The notes: generated from the letters alone by a model not told the origin. Counted from the first letter of the stretch, positions 37,514 to 48,135 are shown. The stretch is DNA of 64,000 nt from Pseudoxanthomonas sp. SL93 (GCF_026625825.1 NZ_CP113065.1:3781070-3845069), one strand, 5' to 3'. Made by a program: numbers and translations.

Positions 37514-38530
37514 TCAGCCGATCCGGACGCGTTCGCCACTCGTGGCCGCCACCACCTGGCCGATCTGCCAGTGCGCCAGCTGCAGGCGGGCCAGGTCGGC
37601 CTGGACGGCCGGCAGCTGGTCGGGCGCCACCACCAGCACGAACCCGATGCCGCAGTTGAAGGTGCGCCACATCTCGGTGTTCTCCACCGCGCCTTCGCGC
37701 TGCAGCCAGTCGAACACCGGCGGCAGGGCCCAGGCGCCCGCGTCGATCTCCAGGCCGAGGCCGTCAGGGATCACGCGGATGATGTTCTCGGTCAGGCCGC
37801 CGCCGGTGATGTGGGCCATGGCGTGCAGGTCATGGGCCTTCAGCAGCTCGAGGATGGGCTTCACGTACAGGGTGGTCGGCGCCATCAGTGCATCGGCCAG
37901 CTTCACGCCGCCCACGTCGATGTCGGCCGGGCGGCCCGCGCGGTCATAGATGCGGCGCACCAGCGAATAGCCATTCGAATGCGGCCCGCTGGACGCGATG
38001 CCCACCAGCACGTCGCCGCTACGCACCTTGCTGCCATCGAGCAGTTGCGATTTCTCCACCGCGGCCACGCAGAAGCCGGCCAGGTCGTATTCGCCAGGGC
38101 CGTACATGTCGGGCATTTCCGCCGTCTCGCCGCCGATCAGCGCGCAGCCGGACAGTTCGCAGCCGCGGGCGATGCCGCCGACCACGGCCACCGTGGTGTC
38201 CACGTCGAGCTTGCCGGTGGCGAAGTAGTCCAGGAAGAACAGCGGCTCGGCGCCCTGTACCAGCACATCGTTGACGCACATCGCCACCAGGTCGATGCCG
38301 ATGGTGTCGTGGCGGCCCAGCTGCTGGGCCAGCTTCAGCTTGGTGCCCACGCCGTCGGTGCCGGAGACCAGCACCGGCTCGCGGTACTTGCCCGACAGGT
38401 CGAACAGCGCGCCGAAGCCGCCCAGGCCGCCCATCACCTCCGGCCGGAAGCTGCGCTTGACCAGCGGCTTGATGCGTTCGACCAGCTCGTTGCCGGCGTC
38501 GATGTCGACACCCGCGTCTCGATAGGTCAT
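37514..38530 (-). CDS. purM: Phosphoribosylformylglycinamidine cyclo-ligase
   Basis: PurM closes FGAM to AIR with ATP. From the ATG at 38530 the product has 338 residues, starting [11 protein letters not shown]. It has [10 protein letters not shown], the [11 protein letters not shown] loop and [14 protein letters not shown] at 38563 would add 11 residues and bring it close to the E. coli length; the sequence does not decide between them. It is the first gene of the purM-DUF2238-purN-DUF3108 unit. Confidence 0.95.
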   Translation of the reverse strand: MTYRDAGVDIDAGNELVERIKPLVKRSFRPEVMGGLGGFGALFDLSGKYREPVLVSGTDGVGTKLKLAQQLGRHDTIGIDLVAMCVNDVLVQGAEPLFFLDYFATGKLDVDTTVAVVGGIARGCELSGCALIGGETAEMPDMYGPGEYDLAGFCVAAVEKSQLLDGSKVRSGDVLVGIASSGPHSNGYSLVRRIYDRAGRPADIDVGGVKLADALMAPTTLYVKPILELLKAHDLHAMAHITGGGLTENIIRVIPDGLGLEIDAGAWALPPVFDWLQREGAVENTEMWRTFNCGIGFVLVVAPDQLPAVQADLARLQLAHWQIGQVVAATSGERVRIG

Positions 38531-38702
38531 CGGGGTGGGGGCAGGCGGCGTAGGCTGGGTCACGGGCGGTCGTCGGTGGGGCGGGAGAGGCGTGATTTTA
38601 AAGGAATCGGCAGGCGAATCGGTCCTCCTGAACGGGCGACGTTGGCGATGGCCGTCCATTCGGGCAACAATTCACACGATCTGCTGAGCACAAGGACGCT
38701 CG

Positions 38703-39785
38703 ATGCGCCGTATTCCAGGTATCGCCCTCGTTGCCACCCTGCTGGCGCTGACACTGTTCGCCAGCCCCTTCGCGCAGGCCCAGTCCGGCCTGCGGACCGA
38801 AGGCGATGCGGCCGCGGCGCGCGGCCTCTACCAGGCCGAGGTGTCGGTGAACGGACAGGGCGAAGCCGAGCGCCAGGGTGGTTTCGCGCGCGCGCTGGGC
38901 ACCGTGCTGGGCAAGCTGTCCGGCGACCGTGGGGCGATGTCGCGCCCGGGCGTGGGCGCCGAACTGCGCAATGCCCGGAATTACGTGGCCAGTTACGACT
39001 ACCGCCAAGACCAGGGCACGTCGCCGACGGGCGCACCCACCTTCCGCACCATGCTGGTCGTGCGCTTCGAACCCGATGAAGTCGATGCACTTGCCGGTGC
39101 GCTGGGCCTGCCGGTCTGGCCGCAGCCGCGTCCCAAGCCGGTCGTCTGGCTGGCCATCAACGACGGCAGCGGACCGCGCCTGGTCGGCCTGCCGCAATCA
39201 AATGCCGCCCGTCCGCTGTTGAACCGTGCCATCGAGCGCGGCTACACCCTGGGCCTCCCTGCCGGAACGGCGGCCGAGCAGGCGCTGGTCGGCGCGATCT
39301 GGCGCCAGGATACGGCGGCCGTGGCGCGTGCCTCGTCGCGTTACAGCCCGCCGATGCAACTGGTGGGCAAGCTGTACCGCGACAAGGGCGGCTGGACAGC
39401 GGACTGGGTGTTCGTGGATGCAGGCAAGGTGCTGGCGAAGTGGTCGGTGAGCGATCCCGATGCCCGCCGCGCCATGTCCGCCGGTGCCGACGGCGCCGCC
39501 GATGCGCTGGTGAAACGCTACGGCAAGCGCGGCAGCGCCGGTCCTGCGGGCACCTATCGCGTCGTCTTCACCGGCATCGCCAGCACCGACGATTACCTGC
39601 GCCTGATGGGGCATCTGCAGAAGATGGCCGTGGTGCGCCGGATCACGCCGGTGCGTGCCAGCGGGGACCTGCTGGAACTGGACCTGGAGCTGGTCTCCGG
39701 CATGTCGGGTTTCCGCCGGATGCTGGGCGATGATGCACCCTTCACCGGTGGCGAAGGTGAGCCCCCGACCTACCGACTCCGCTGA
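38703..39785 (+). CDS. DUF2066 exported protein
   Basis: A 360-residue protein with a signal peptide (cut near A-Q-A at 24-26) that matches the DUF2066 family: Y-Q-A-E-V-S-V-N-G-Q-G-E-A-E-R-Q near the mature start, and an L-G-K-L-S-G-D segment a little further on. It lies upstream of perM and hda, a conserved order in Xanthomonadaceae and Pseudomonas, and is divergent from purM. Function unknown; predicted periplasmic. Confidence 0.87.
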   Translation: MRRIPGIALVATLLALTLFASPFAQAQSGLRTEGDAAAARGLYQAEVSVNGQGEAERQGGFARALGTVLGKLSGDRGAMSRPGVGAELRNARNYVASYDYRQDQGTSPTGAPTFRTMLVVRFEPDEVDALAGALGLPVWPQPRPKPVVWLAINDGSGPRLVGLPQSNAARPLLNRAIERGYTLGLPAGTAAEQALVGAIWRQDTAAVARASSRYSPPMQLVGKLYRDKGGWTADWVFVDAGKVLAKWSVSDPDARRAMSAGADGAADALVKRYGKRGSAGPAGTYRVVFTGIASTDDYLRLMGHLQKMAVVRRITPVRASGDLLELDLELVSGMSGFRRMLGDDAPFTGGEGEPPTYRLR

Positions 39786-39803
39786 CCCGGCACAGGACTG
39801 CTC

Positions 39804-40967
39804 ATGGATCTTTCCCCTACCCCCGTCGGCACGCTGGCGCGTCGCTGGCAGTGGCTGATCATCGCGATGATTTCCGGCTGGCTGATCTGGCTGCTGGCGC
39901 CGGTGCTGACGCCGTTCGTGCTGGCCGCGCTGCTGGGCTGGCTGGGCGATCCGCTGGTGGACCGGCTGGAGCGCTCGGGGCGCTCGCGCACCGTCGCGGT
40001 GGTGCTGGTGTTCACGCTGATGCTGCTGTTGCTGGTCCTGGCGCTGGTGATCCTGGTGCCGATGATCGAGGAGCAGGTGGTGACGCTGGTCGAATCGCTG
40101 CCGCAATACCGCGACTGGTTCATGCAGACCGCGCTGCCCTGGGTGGAACGGCGTACCGGCCTGCAGCTGGTGGCCTGGCTGGAACCGGACCGGTTGATGG
40201 AATGGGTGCGCGGGCACTGGCAGCAGGCCGGCGGCGTGGCGGCGACGATGTTCGGCTACTTCTCGCGCTCGGGCTTCGCGGTGATGGCCTGGATCGCCAA
40301 CCTGGTGCTGCTGCCGATCCTGACGTTCTACTTCCTGCGCGACTGGGACACGCTGGTCGAACGCATCGCCGCGCTGGTGCCGCGCGACCACATCGCCACG
40401 GTCAATCGCCTGGCGCTCGAGTCCAACGACGTGCTGGGAGCGTTCCTGCGCGGGCAGTTCCTGGTGATGCTGGCACTGGGTGCGATCTATGCGATCGGCC
40501 TGTCCGTGGTCGGCCTGAAGGTGGGCCTGCTGATCGGCATCATCGCCGGCCTGATCAGTTTCGTGCCGTACCTGGGCACGGCGACGGGCATCGTGCTGGG
40601 CGTGATCGCCGCGCTGGTGCAGTCCAGCGGCGACTGGTCGCTGGTGACGCTGGTGCTGGGCGTGTTCGTGGCCGGCCAGATGCTGGAAGGCTACGTACTG
40701 ACCCCGCGCATCGTCGGCGACCGCATCGGCCTGCATCCGGTGGCGGTGATCTTCTCGATCATGGCCGGCGGCCAGCTGTTCGGTTTCCTCGGCATGCTGC
40801 TGGCATTGCCGGTGGCGGCGATCGCCAACGTGCTGCTGCGCTACGCGCACGAACGCTACAAGCAGAGCCCGCTGTATGCGGGCGACCGGCCTGTGATCGT
40901 GCTGGATTCCTACATCGACAAGGGCAGCGTGGAGCAGGCCCAGGCACGCGATCCGGACCCGAAGTGA
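39804..40967 (+). CDS. PerM/AI-2E family membrane permease
   Basis: A 387-residue integral membrane protein of the PerM/TqsA family. The N-terminal helix pair (W-L-I-I-A-M-I-S-G-W-L-I-W), the P-I-L-T-F-Y-F-L-R-D-W-D segment and the C-terminal G-L-I-S-F-V-P-Y-L-G-T and V-G-D-R-I-G-L-H-P motifs are typical. Family members include an autoinducer-2 exporter and Na+/H+ antiporters, so the substrate is undetermined. It starts 18 bp after the DUF2066 gene. Confidence 0.9.
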   Translation: MDLSPTPVGTLARRWQWLIIAMISGWLIWLLAPVLTPFVLAALLGWLGDPLVDRLERSGRSRTVAVVLVFTLMLLLLVLALVILVPMIEEQVVTLVESLPQYRDWFMQTALPWVERRTGLQLVAWLEPDRLMEWVRGHWQQAGGVAATMFGYFSRSGFAVMAWIANLVLLPILTFYFLRDWDTLVERIAALVPRDHIATVNRLALESNDVLGAFLRGQFLVMLALGAIYAIGLSVVGLKVGLLIGIIAGLISFVPYLGTATGIVLGVIAALVQSSGDWSLVTLVLGVFVAGQMLEGYVLTPRIVGDRIGLHPVAVIFSIMAGGQLFGFLGMLLALPVAAIANVLLRYAHERYKQSPLYAGDRPVIVLDSYIDKGSVEQAQARDPDPK

Positions 40968-40978
40968 GCAATGCCGGC

Positions 40979-41677
40979 ATGACCGAGCCGACCCTGGTCC
41001 CGCAGATCCCGCTGGCGCTGCGTTACCCGCCGGATCAGCGCTTCGACAGCTTCATCGCGCCGCCACCGGGCCTGTTGCCGCAGTTGCAGGCACTTGCGGG
41101 CGCGCAGGGCGCGGACTGGCTGTACTTGGCGGGCGCGCCGAAGACCGGCAAGACGCACCTGGCGCTGGCGCTGTGCGCGGCCGCGGAGCAGGCAGGGCGC
41201 CGCGCCGCGTTCCTGCCGATGACCGCGGCGGCGGGGCGCGTGCGGGATGCGCTGTCGTCGCTGGAAGGCAACGACGTGATCGCACTGGATGGGCTGGACG
41301 CCATCGGTGGCACGCGCGATGACGAAGTCGCGCTGTTCGATTTCCACAATCGCGCGCGCGCGGCCGGACTCAACGTGCTCTACACCGCGCGCGGCATCCC
41401 GACCGGCATCGGTCTTGAACTCCCCGACCTGCGTTCGCGCCTGCAGCAGTGCACCCGCGTCATGCTGGATCCGCTGGACGACGCCGGGCGCCGGGAGGTG
41501 CTGCGTGACCGCGCGCACCGGCGGGGCCTGGTACTGGAAGACGCGGCCATCGACTGGCTGCTGACGCATACCGAGCGCGACCTGGGCACGCTGGTGGCGC
41601 TGCTGGAGAAGCTGGACCGTGCATCGCTGGCCGCGCAGCGGCGGGTGACGGTGCCGTTCCTGCGCAGCGTGCTCTGA
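40979..41677 (+). CDS. hda: DnaA regulatory inactivator Hda
   Basis: Hda binds the sliding clamp and makes DnaA hydrolyse its ATP, preventing re-initiation. The product has the clamp-binding Q-I-P-L-A-L near the N-terminus and a degenerate DnaA-like P-loop (G-A-P-K-T-G-K-T-H-L), V-I-A-L-D-G-L-D-A-I, and the sensor region S-R-L-Q-Q-C. The ATG at 40979 gives 232 residues; a GTG at 40964 overlapping the perM stop (GTGA) would add five. Convergent with murU. Confidence 0.93.
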   Translation: MTEPTLVPQIPLALRYPPDQRFDSFIAPPPGLLPQLQALAGAQGADWLYLAGAPKTGKTHLALALCAAAEQAGRRAAFLPMTAAAGRVRDALSSLEGNDVIALDGLDAIGGTRDDEVALFDFHNRARAAGLNVLYTARGIPTGIGLELPDLRSRLQQCTRVMLDPLDDAGRREVLRDRAHRRGLVLEDAAIDWLLTHTERDLGTLVALLEKLDRASLAAQRRVTVPFLRSVL

Positions 41678-41713
41678 GCAAGCGCGGCGCCGGCCATCAG
41701 CGGCCCGGCAACC

Positions 41714-42421
41714 TCACCGTGCCAGCAGCTCCCGGTCGAGCTGCGCCAGGCGTTCGGGTGTTCCCACATCGGTCCAGCGGCCGCGATGGTGCTCGCCTGC
41801 AATGGCATCGCCCTCCATGAAGGCGCGAAGAACGGGTGCCAGCCGGAAGCGCGGCTTGCCATTCGGCGCCCGTCCGGCGTCGGCGTCGGCATGCGCCTGC
41901 CATTCCGCCAGCAAGGCAGGGCGGTAGACGCCGATGCCCGCATAGGTCAGCCGGTGCGCACCATCGCGACGGACATGGCCGGCGTCATCCAGCGCGAAAT
42001 CGCCATGCGTCGCGTAACCGGGCGGGTCCACCATCACCAGGTGCGCCATTCCCTCGGGTTCCCGAGGCAGGCGGGCGAAGTCGTAGTCGCTCCAGATGTC
42101 GCCATTGACCAGCAGGAAGGGCGCATCGCCCAGCCGCGGCAATGCGTTCAACATCCCGCCGCCGGTTTCCAGCGGCGTCTCGCCTTCGTAGATGTAGTCG
42201 ATGGCCAGGCCCCAGCGTTCGCCGTTGCCCAGCGCCTGCGGGAAGCGGTCGGCCAGCCAGCTGGTGTTGATGACGACCTGGCGCACGCCGATGGCGGCAA
42301 GCTTTTCCAGATGCCAGACGATCAACGCTTTTCCGCCGACATGCAGCAGGGGCTTGGGCGTGTGGTTAGTCAAAGGCCGCATGCGTTCGCCCAGCCCGGC
42401 CGCGAAAATCAGCGCCTTCAT
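41714..42421 (-). CDS. murU: N-acetylmuramate 1-phosphate uridylyltransferase
   Basis: MurU makes UDP-MurNAc from MurNAc-1-phosphate in the recycling route that bypasses MurA. The 235-residue product has the nucleotidyltransferase signature A-A-G-L-G-E-R-M-R-P-L-T with P-K-P-L-L, the V-N-G-D-I-W metal site and the W-T-D-V-G-T-P-E-R-L segment at the end. The assignment over a generic sugar-nucleotide transferase rests on tight coupling to amgK (ATGA overlap). Confidence 0.92.
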   Translation of the reverse strand: MKALIFAAGLGERMRPLTNHTPKPLLHVGGKALIVWHLEKLAAIGVRQVVINTSWLADRFPQALGNGERWGLAIDYIYEGETPLETGGGMLNALPRLGDAPFLLVNGDIWSDYDFARLPREPEGMAHLVMVDPPGYATHGDFALDDAGHVRRDGAHRLTYAGIGVYRPALLAEWQAHADADAGRAPNGKPRFRLAPVLRAFMEGDAIAGEHHRGRWTDVGTPERLAQLDRELLAR

Positions 42422-43431
42422 GGGGCCGCCTTCGATCGCATCGCCGGCCTGATGCGGCCATCGAGCAGACGCTGTAGAGCCGCCAGTTGCGGATAACGCG
42501 GCAACACCTCGTCCAGGTAGTCGATGAAGCGCGGCACATCGGGCAGGTATTTCGACTTGCCATCGCGGTAGTGCAGGCGAGCGAAGATGCCCAGGATCTT
42601 CAGGTGGCGCTGGATACCCATCCAGTCCGCATCGCGCAGGAACGTTTCCCAGGACGGCACCGGCAGTCCCGCGTCCTGCGCGCGCTGGTGATAGCGCGAC
42701 AGCCATTCGTCCACGCGGGCCAACGGCCAACTGAGGAAAGCATCCTTGAACAGGCTGACCGCGTCGTAGGCGATCGGGCCGCGCACGCAGTCCTGGAAAT
42801 CGAGGACCGCCGGGCCGGGGGTGGTCGGCATCAGGTTGCGTGGCATGAAGTCGCGGTGGGTCAGCACGCGCGCCTGCGACAGCGCGTTGTCCATCAGGCG
42901 CCGTTGCGCCAGTTCAAGTTCATCCGACTCGCCACAGTCGAGCGTGATGCCCAGATGGCGCTGCAGGAACCATTCGTCGAACAGTCCCGCATCCCGCTGC
43001 AGCAGGGCCTCGCCGAACTCCCCCATGCCCGCCGGTGGCGCGATGGCCTGCAATCGCAGCAGCTGGCCGATGGCGGCATCGAACCAGGCATCCGCATTTT
43101 CCGCGTCCATCATCTGCGCCAGCGTCGGCCCACCCAGGTCCTCCAGCACCAGGAATCCGTTGTCCACGTCGCGCGCCAGCACCTGCGGAACACGCACGCC
43201 ACCGGATTCCAGCAGGTCGCGCATCGCCAGCCACGGGCCGACGTCCTCCAGCGCGGGCGGCGAATCCATCACGATGCGGCTGCCGCCATGGCCCCGGCTG
43301 CGCCAGTAGCTGCGGAACCCGGCGTCCACCGATGCGCGCTCCAGCGTGGCATGGGGATCGCCCAGCGCGCCGCGCGCCCAGTCCAGACGCTGGGCATCCC
43401 GCCCGGAAGAGTCCTGAATCGAATCGATCAT
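42418..43431 (-). CDS. amgK: Anomeric MurNAc/GlcNAc kinase AmgK
   Basis: AmgK phosphorylates MurNAc at C1 to feed MurU. The 337-residue product has an aminoglycoside-phosphotransferase fold: the catalytic loop L-T-H-R-D-F-M-P-R-N-L-M, then V-L-D-F-Q-D with the metal-binding aspartate, and F-L-V-L-E-D-L-G-G in the N-lobe. With murU it gives a peptidoglycan recycling path known to confer intrinsic fosfomycin tolerance in Pseudomonas. Divergent from xanB. Confidence 0.93.
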   Translation of the reverse strand: MIDSIQDSSGRDAQRLDWARGALGDPHATLERASVDAGFRSYWRSRGHGGSRIVMDSPPALEDVGPWLAMRDLLESGGVRVPQVLARDVDNGFLVLEDLGGPTLAQMMDAENADAWFDAAIGQLLRLQAIAPPAGMGEFGEALLQRDAGLFDEWFLQRHLGITLDCGESDELELAQRRLMDNALSQARVLTHRDFMPRNLMPTTPGPAVLDFQDCVRGPIAYDAVSLFKDAFLSWPLARVDEWLSRYHQRAQDAGLPVPSWETFLRDADWMGIQRHLKILGIFARLHYRDGKSKYLPDVPRFIDYLDEVLPRYPQLAALQRLLDGRIRPAMRSKAAP

Positions 43432-43503
43432 GCGGTTCCGGCCGGCAAAGGGCTCTAATGCCGTAAAGGGTAAACTGACCTACTACCGACTTGCGAGGGC
43501 TGC

Positions 43504-44910
43504 ATGGCCAATCTCCAACCTGTCCTGCTCTCCGGCGGCTCCGGCACGCGCCTGTGGCCGTTGTCGCGCGAAGCCTACCCGAAGCAGTTCCTGCCGCTGG
43601 CGGGCGACGACACCATGGTGCAGGCAACCTGGCGCCGCGTCGCGACGCTGGCAGACCGCGCGCCCATCGTGGTCGCGAATGAAGACCACCGCTTCCTGGT
43701 GGCCGAGCAGCTCCGGCAGGTGGACGCGCCGGTGCCCGCCATCATCCTGGAGCCGGTGGGTCGCAACACCGCCCCGGCGATCGCGGCTGCCGCGTTGCAG
43801 GCCATGGCCAAGGGGGAGGATCCGCTGCTGCTGGTGCTGCCATCGGATCACGTGGTGCGCGATGTCGCAGGCTTCCAGCATGCCGTGCGCGACGCGATGC
43901 CGGCCGCCGAACAGGGCGCGCTGGTCACTTTCGGCATCATTCCGGACGCACCGGAGACCGGTTTCGGCTACATCCAGGCCGATGCCGGTGAAGGCCTTCG
44001 CAAGGTCCTGCGCTTCGTCGAGAAGCCCGATGCCGACACCGCCCAAGCCTATCTGCAGGAGGGCGGGTACTACTGGAACAGTGGCATGTTCCTGTTCCGC
44101 GCCAGCCGCTTCCTGGAGGAACTCGCGCAGTTCCGGCCGGACATCGTTGCCGCCGTGCGCGCCGCGCACGCGGGGGCCAGGCACGATGGCGACTTCATCC
44201 GGCTGGACAAGGATGCCTTCGCGTCGAGCCCCTCCGATTCCATCGACTACGCGGTGATGGAGAAGACCTCGCATGCGATGGTGCTGCCGGTCGACATCGG
44301 CTGGAACGATGTCGGCAGCTGGTCCGCGCTGTGGGACGTGGCGGATCGCGACGGCGAAGGCAACGCATACCATGGCGATGTCATCGCCGTGGACACCCGC
44401 AACAGCTATGCGTATGCGCAGCGACTGGTCGCGCTGGTGGGCGTGGACGACATCGTGGTGGTCGAAACCGACGACGCGGTGCTGGTCGCGCGCAAGGACC
44501 GTGTGCAGGACGTCAAGCTGGTCGTTGCCCAGCTGAAGAAGGAACAGCGCAGCCAGGCGGTCCTGCACCGCGAGGTGCATCGCCCATGGGGCAGTTACGA
44601 TTCGGTCGACAACGGTGCGCGCCACCAGGTCAAACGCATCAAGGTCAAGCCGGGTGCGGCGCTCAGCCTACAGATGCATCATCACCGCGCCGAGCACTGG
44701 ATCGTGGTCTGCGGTACCGCGAAGGTGACGCGTGGCGAGGAAACGCTGCTGCTGTCGGAGAACGAGAGCACCTACATTCCGCTCGGTGTGAAGCACCGCC
44801 TGGAGAATCCCGGCAAGGTGCCGCTCGAACTGATCGAAGTGCAGTCCGGCAGTTATCTGGGTGAAGACGACATCGTCCGCTTCGAGGATGTCTACGGTCG
44901 CAGTGAGTAA
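43504..44910 (+). CDS. xanB: Mannose-1-phosphate guanylyltransferase / phosphomannose isomerase
   Basis: This 468-residue bifunctional enzyme makes mannose-6-phosphate and GDP-mannose for exopolysaccharide and LPS. The N-terminal domain has [12 protein letters not shown] and P-K-Q-F-L, the F-V-E-K-P segment and [10 protein letters not shown]. The C-terminal cupin isomerase has R-P-W-G-S-Y-D, H-x-H metal ligands in [10 protein letters not shown] and I-P-x-G-V-K-H-R. xanA, its usual partner in Xanthomonas, is not adjacent here. Confidence 0.96.
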   Translation: MANLQPVLLSGGSGTRLWPLSREAYPKQFLPLAGDDTMVQATWRRVATLADRAPIVVANEDHRFLVAEQLRQVDAPVPAIILEPVGRNTAPAIAAAALQAMAKGEDPLLLVLPSDHVVRDVAGFQHAVRDAMPAAEQGALVTFGIIPDAPETGFGYIQADAGEGLRKVLRFVEKPDADTAQAYLQEGGYYWNSGMFLFRASRFLEELAQFRPDIVAAVRAAHAGARHDGDFIRLDKDAFASSPSDSIDYAVMEKTSHAMVLPVDIGWNDVGSWSALWDVADRDGEGNAYHGDVIAVDTRNSYAYAQRLVALVGVDDIVVVETDDAVLVARKDRVQDVKLVVAQLKKEQRSQAVLHREVHRPWGSYDSVDNGARHQVKRIKVKPGAALSLQMHHHRAEHWIVVCGTAKVTRGEETLLLSENESTYIPLGVKHRLENPGKVPLELIEVQSGSYLGEDDIVRFEDVYGRSE

Positions 44911-46504
44911 TGGCGTGAGCTCCACGCGCTACCGCCTGGACGATCTGGTGATCGATCTGGAGCGGCAGCGCGTCGACCGCGACGGCGAGCTCCTCAACGT
45001 GGCGGGCCTCAGCTTCCAGCTGCTGCGCTACCTGGTGGAGCAGGGTGACCGCGTCGTGGGCTTCGACGAGCTCATCCAGCGCGTGTGGGCGCCGGCGGTC
45101 GTCAACGAGGAGACCGTCACCCAGCGGGTGAAACTTCTGCGCCAGGCATTGGGAGATGACGGACGCCGTCCGCGTTACCTGCGGTCCGTGCGTGGGCAGG
45201 GTTACCAGTTGTGTGTGCGGCCGGAACCGATGCCTGCCTTCGAGCCCGCGAACATGCCGGAACCCGGGTCGCATCGATCACGCCGTGTGGTCATGGCCAT
45301 GGCAGGCGTCGTGGTGTTCGCAGCGTGTGCGGGACTGTGGGCGTGGAAGCAGCATGTCGATGGCAACGACGCCCGTGCAAAGGCCACGGCGACCGCCCCG
45401 CCCTCGTTGCTGCAGCGCGCCGCCTACTACGCCAGCATCGGTCAGCGCGACGACAACGAACGCGCCATCGAACTCTTCGGCCAGGCCCTGGAACAAACCC
45501 CCGGCAACGTGGATGCACTGGTCGGATTGAGCCGCGCCTACAGTGCCCGCGTCTGCCTGTTCAATTTCCCGCCGGAATGGGCGGCGCGTGCGCAGGTGCT
45601 GGCAGAGCAGGCCATCCGCGCCGAGCCCGGGCGCGCGGCTGCCCACGCCGCGTTGGGGTATTCGCATGACTGTCGCGGTCGTATCGACGATGCGCTTGCC
45701 GGATACGAACGTGCCGTCGCGCTGGACCCCGCCGCCGACAACAGCCGCGCGTCCGCGGCCTACCTGTATGACCGCAAGGGGCTGCTCGCGCAGGCGCTGC
45801 TCGCCAACACATCATTGCGCGGCGATCCCGCGCGCGTGCGCTACCTGCAGGTGCAGATCGCCGGCATCCTGGATCTGCTGGGCTATCCGCAGGCGGCGGA
45901 AGCGCGTTATCGCCAGAGCTTCGCGTTGTATCCCGACAACGTCTTCTCCAACATCGCCTGGCCGCGTTTCCTGTTCCGCCACGGCCGCGCGACGGAAGCG
46001 CAGGCTGCGCTGGACCAGGCCATGCGGCGCGGCACGGAACATGCCGACCTGTTCCAGCTGGCAGCCGAACTGGCGCAACTGCGCGGCGATCCCGCGGCTG
46101 CCTTGGCGGCCTACCGGCAGGCGGAAGCCTTGCGTCCCGGTGCCAGCCTGCCGAAGACGCTGGCCCGCCTCCATGCGGGGCCCGTCGACCCGGCGTGGGC
46201 CAGTACGCGTGCCGACGGCCTTGCCCGCGAGTTGGAGAGCGGTGCGGGCTATCCCTCCGACTGGCTTGAAGTCGTGGTGCTGCGTGAGGCCGCCGGCGAC
46301 CGTGCGGCGGCGCTCGTATCGCTGCATCGCGCGGTGGATGCGGGCTACAGCGATGCGGCGTACCTTCGCGTGTCGCCGTTGTTCCGGACGATGGCGGCCG
46401 AGCCAGGCTTCGCCCGCAGCGTGGATGCGCTGAACCGGCGCGTCGCGCTCGAGCACCGCAAGGTGCCGAGCGCGTTACTGGAACGCCTTACGGCATCGCC
46501 TTGA
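44888..46504 (+). CDS. ToxR-like transmembrane regulator with TPR repeats
   Basis: The 538-residue product has an OmpR/PhoB-type winged helix (residues 12-112, with [10 protein letters not shown] and [12 protein letters not shown]), one membrane helix near 134-153 and about 350 residues of TPR-like helices outside. Such proteins sense periplasmic or envelope state and act on DNA from the membrane, without phosphorylation. Target genes are unknown. The ATG at 44888 overlaps xanB by 23 bp; a GTG at 44903 would still overlap it. Confidence 0.87.
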   Translation: MSTVAVSNGVSSTRYRLDDLVIDLERQRVDRDGELLNVAGLSFQLLRYLVEQGDRVVGFDELIQRVWAPAVVNEETVTQRVKLLRQALGDDGRRPRYLRSVRGQGYQLCVRPEPMPAFEPANMPEPGSHRSRRVVMAMAGVVVFAACAGLWAWKQHVDGNDARAKATATAPPSLLQRAAYYASIGQRDDNERAIELFGQALEQTPGNVDALVGLSRAYSARVCLFNFPPEWAARAQVLAEQAIRAEPGRAAAHAALGYSHDCRGRIDDALAGYERAVALDPAADNSRASAAYLYDRKGLLAQALLANTSLRGDPARVRYLQVQIAGILDLLGYPQAAEARYRQSFALYPDNVFSNIAWPRFLFRHGRATEAQAALDQAMRRGTEHADLFQLAAELAQLRGDPAAALAAYRQAEALRPGASLPKTLARLHAGPVDPAWASTRADGLARELESGAGYPSDWLEVVVLREAAGDRAAALVSLHRAVDAGYSDAAYLRVSPLFRTMAAEPGFARSVDALNRRVALEHRKVPSALLERLTASP

Positions 46505-47630
46505 GCACGTAGTCGCCAAACATCTGCTGCGACTGCGGGTGGACGTTGCGCTGGTTGAACGAGGTCCGCGTGATCACCGCCACCAGCTGCCGGTCGGGCG
46601 CGATGAAGACGTAGTTGCCGCCGTTGCCCGACATCGCCCACGCTACCTGCTCTCCTTCTTTTCCCGGAAACCGGAACCGCCAGAACTGGTAGCCGTAGTC
46701 CGCATCCTCGCGCGCCTGCGCATGCACCGTCAGTGCCGCGTTGATCCAGGGCTCGGAGATGACCTGCCGGCCCTGCCAGCGGCCGCCATCCGCCACCAGT
46801 TGCCCCAGCTTGGCCAGGTCGCGACTGCGGTAGCGCGTGCCACCCCCGCCCATGCCCACACCCTCTGACGACCTGTTCCACTGCACCTGCCGGATGCCGA
46901 GTGGGTGTTCCAGTGCTTCGGCAGCGAACGTCGCCAACGGCTTGCCCGTTGCCCGCTCAATCACCGCGCCCAGCAGGAAGCTGCCCGCGGTGCAGTATGA
47001 AAACGCGCGGCCATGCGGGCTGTCCTCGGGTCGCGTCATCCACGGCGCGAAGCCACGCATCGGCAGGTCCAGCGCGAACCGGGTCCAGTCCTCGCTCAGA
47101 TACATGCGCTCCTCGTTGCCGGCGGAGAACTGGTTTTCGTCGTCGCACTCCCAGGCCGAGCTCATCGTCAGCAGGTCTTCCAGCGTCATCTGCTGCTTGC
47201 GCGGACTGGGGTGCTGCCACGGTTGCCTGTCGGCGAAGTAGGCATACACCGGCGCCTGCGCACCGGGAATGTGCCCGCGATCAATCGCCGCTCCCAGCAG
47301 CAGGGCGGTGACGCTCTTGGTAGCCGAACGCGTGTCGTTGAGCACGTCCGGGCCGCCGCCGTTGAAGTAGCGCTCGTACACCAGCTTGCCCTGGTGGGCG
47401 ATGACGACGCTGGTGACGCCCGGGAAATCCCCCTTCGCGATGGCCGCTTCCAGCGCCTGCAGGCGATCCACCCGCCAGCCGCCGCGACGGGCATCGGCGG
47501 TCTGCCAGCCATCCTGCATCGGCATGGGTGGCCGATAGGCTTCCGGCACGACTGGGGCGCTGGCAGATGGCTCCGCCGCGTGTGCAACGGGGGACATGAC
47601 GAGGAAGAGCAACAGCAGGGAACGATACAT
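46488..47630 (-). CDS. Exported serine hydrolase, beta-lactamase/PBP-like family
   Basis: A 380-residue protein with a signal peptide (cut near A-H-A at 16-18) and the class C beta-lactamase-like fold. The S-x-x-K motif is S102-A-T-K105, followed by a Y-C-T motif in the place of Y-x-N and a G-N-G-G-N-Y segment near the C-terminus. Family members include esterases, D-aminopeptidases and 6-aminohexanoate-dimer hydrolases, so a beta-lactamase role should not be assumed. It has an AAGGAG site. Its last 17 bp overlap the convergent ToxR-like gene. Confidence 0.85.
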   Translation of the reverse strand: MYRSLLLLFLVMSPVAHAAEPSASAPVVPEAYRPPMPMQDGWQTADARRGGWRVDRLQALEAAIAKGDFPGVTSVVIAHQGKLVYERYFNGGGPDVLNDTRSATKSVTALLLGAAIDRGHIPGAQAPVYAYFADRQPWQHPSPRKQQMTLEDLLTMSSAWECDDENQFSAGNEERMYLSEDWTRFALDLPMRGFAPWMTRPEDSPHGRAFSYCTAGSFLLGAVIERATGKPLATFAAEALEHPLGIRQVQWNRSSEGVGMGGGGTRYRSRDLAKLGQLVADGGRWQGRQVISEPWINAALTVHAQAREDADYGYQFWRFRFPGKEGEQVAWAMSGNGGNYVFIAPDRQLVAVITRTSFNQRNVHPQSQQMFGDYVLKAMP

Positions 47631-47738
47631 GGCATGACTCCTTGGAAGGGAGCGTCATTCCATCGCGGGCCTCGATGAAGCGCCTGACAGCCGAATGAAG
47701 AATTATGAAAGCGGTCGTGCGCGCCGCACGGGGACAAG

Positions 47739-47764
47739 AAAAAGCCCCGCGTGGCGGGGCTTTT
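47739..47764 (-). terminator. Rho-independent terminator of the GlsB-like gene
   Basis: On the minus strand, AAAAGCCCCGC-CAC-GCGGGGC is followed by TTTTTCTT, 35 bp after the stop of the GlsB-like gene. T-runs flank both sides, so it may also work on the plus strand. Confidence 0.88.
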
Positions 47765-47798
47765 CGTGGCACTCGGCCGTCCGGTTGTCGCCGGAGGC

Positions 47799-48065
47799 TC
47801 AGGCCTTCTTCTTCACCATGGCGTAGATGAAGAGCAGGACGATGGCACCCACCACCGAAGCAATGAAGCCGGCCGGCTCGCCCGGGCCGTACCAGCCCAG
47901 TGCGCCGCCGATGAAGCGGGCCAGCAACGCACCGGCGATGCCGAGCAGGATGGTCATGAAGAAGCCCAGCTTGTCGTTGCCGGGCTTGAGGGCCCGTGCC
48001 AGCAAGCCGGCGAGGAAGCCGATCAACAAGGTCCAGAGGATGCCGCCGCCAAAGATCTGTTCCAT
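47799..48065 (-). CDS. GlsB/YeaQ/YmgE-family membrane protein
   Basis: An 88-residue protein with three hydrophobic helices and the family pattern: I-L-W-T-L-L-I-G-F-L-A-G-L-L-A-R at the start and G-I-A-G-A-L-L-A-R in the middle. The C-terminal tail is lysine-rich (V-K-K-K-A). Members are small, stress-linked inner membrane proteins with no known activity. A GGAG site precedes the ATG. It is monocistronic by layout, with its own terminator. Confidence 0.9.
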   Translation of the reverse strand: MEQIFGGGILWTLLIGFLAGLLARALKPGNDKLGFFMTILLGIAGALLARFIGGALGWYGPGEPAGFIASVVGAIVLLFIYAMVKKKA

Positions 48066-48135
48066 CGAGTCGCTCCAGTTGGGAATGCGGGGGTGTCCGG
48101 AGCGTAACCCAGGACTCCCCCGTGAACCATCCGGC

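Noticed and set aside
46488..47630. Beta-lactamase resistance gene
   Set aside because: S-x-x-K is present but the second motif is Y-C-T, and the family includes many esterases and peptidases, so a resistance call is not supported.
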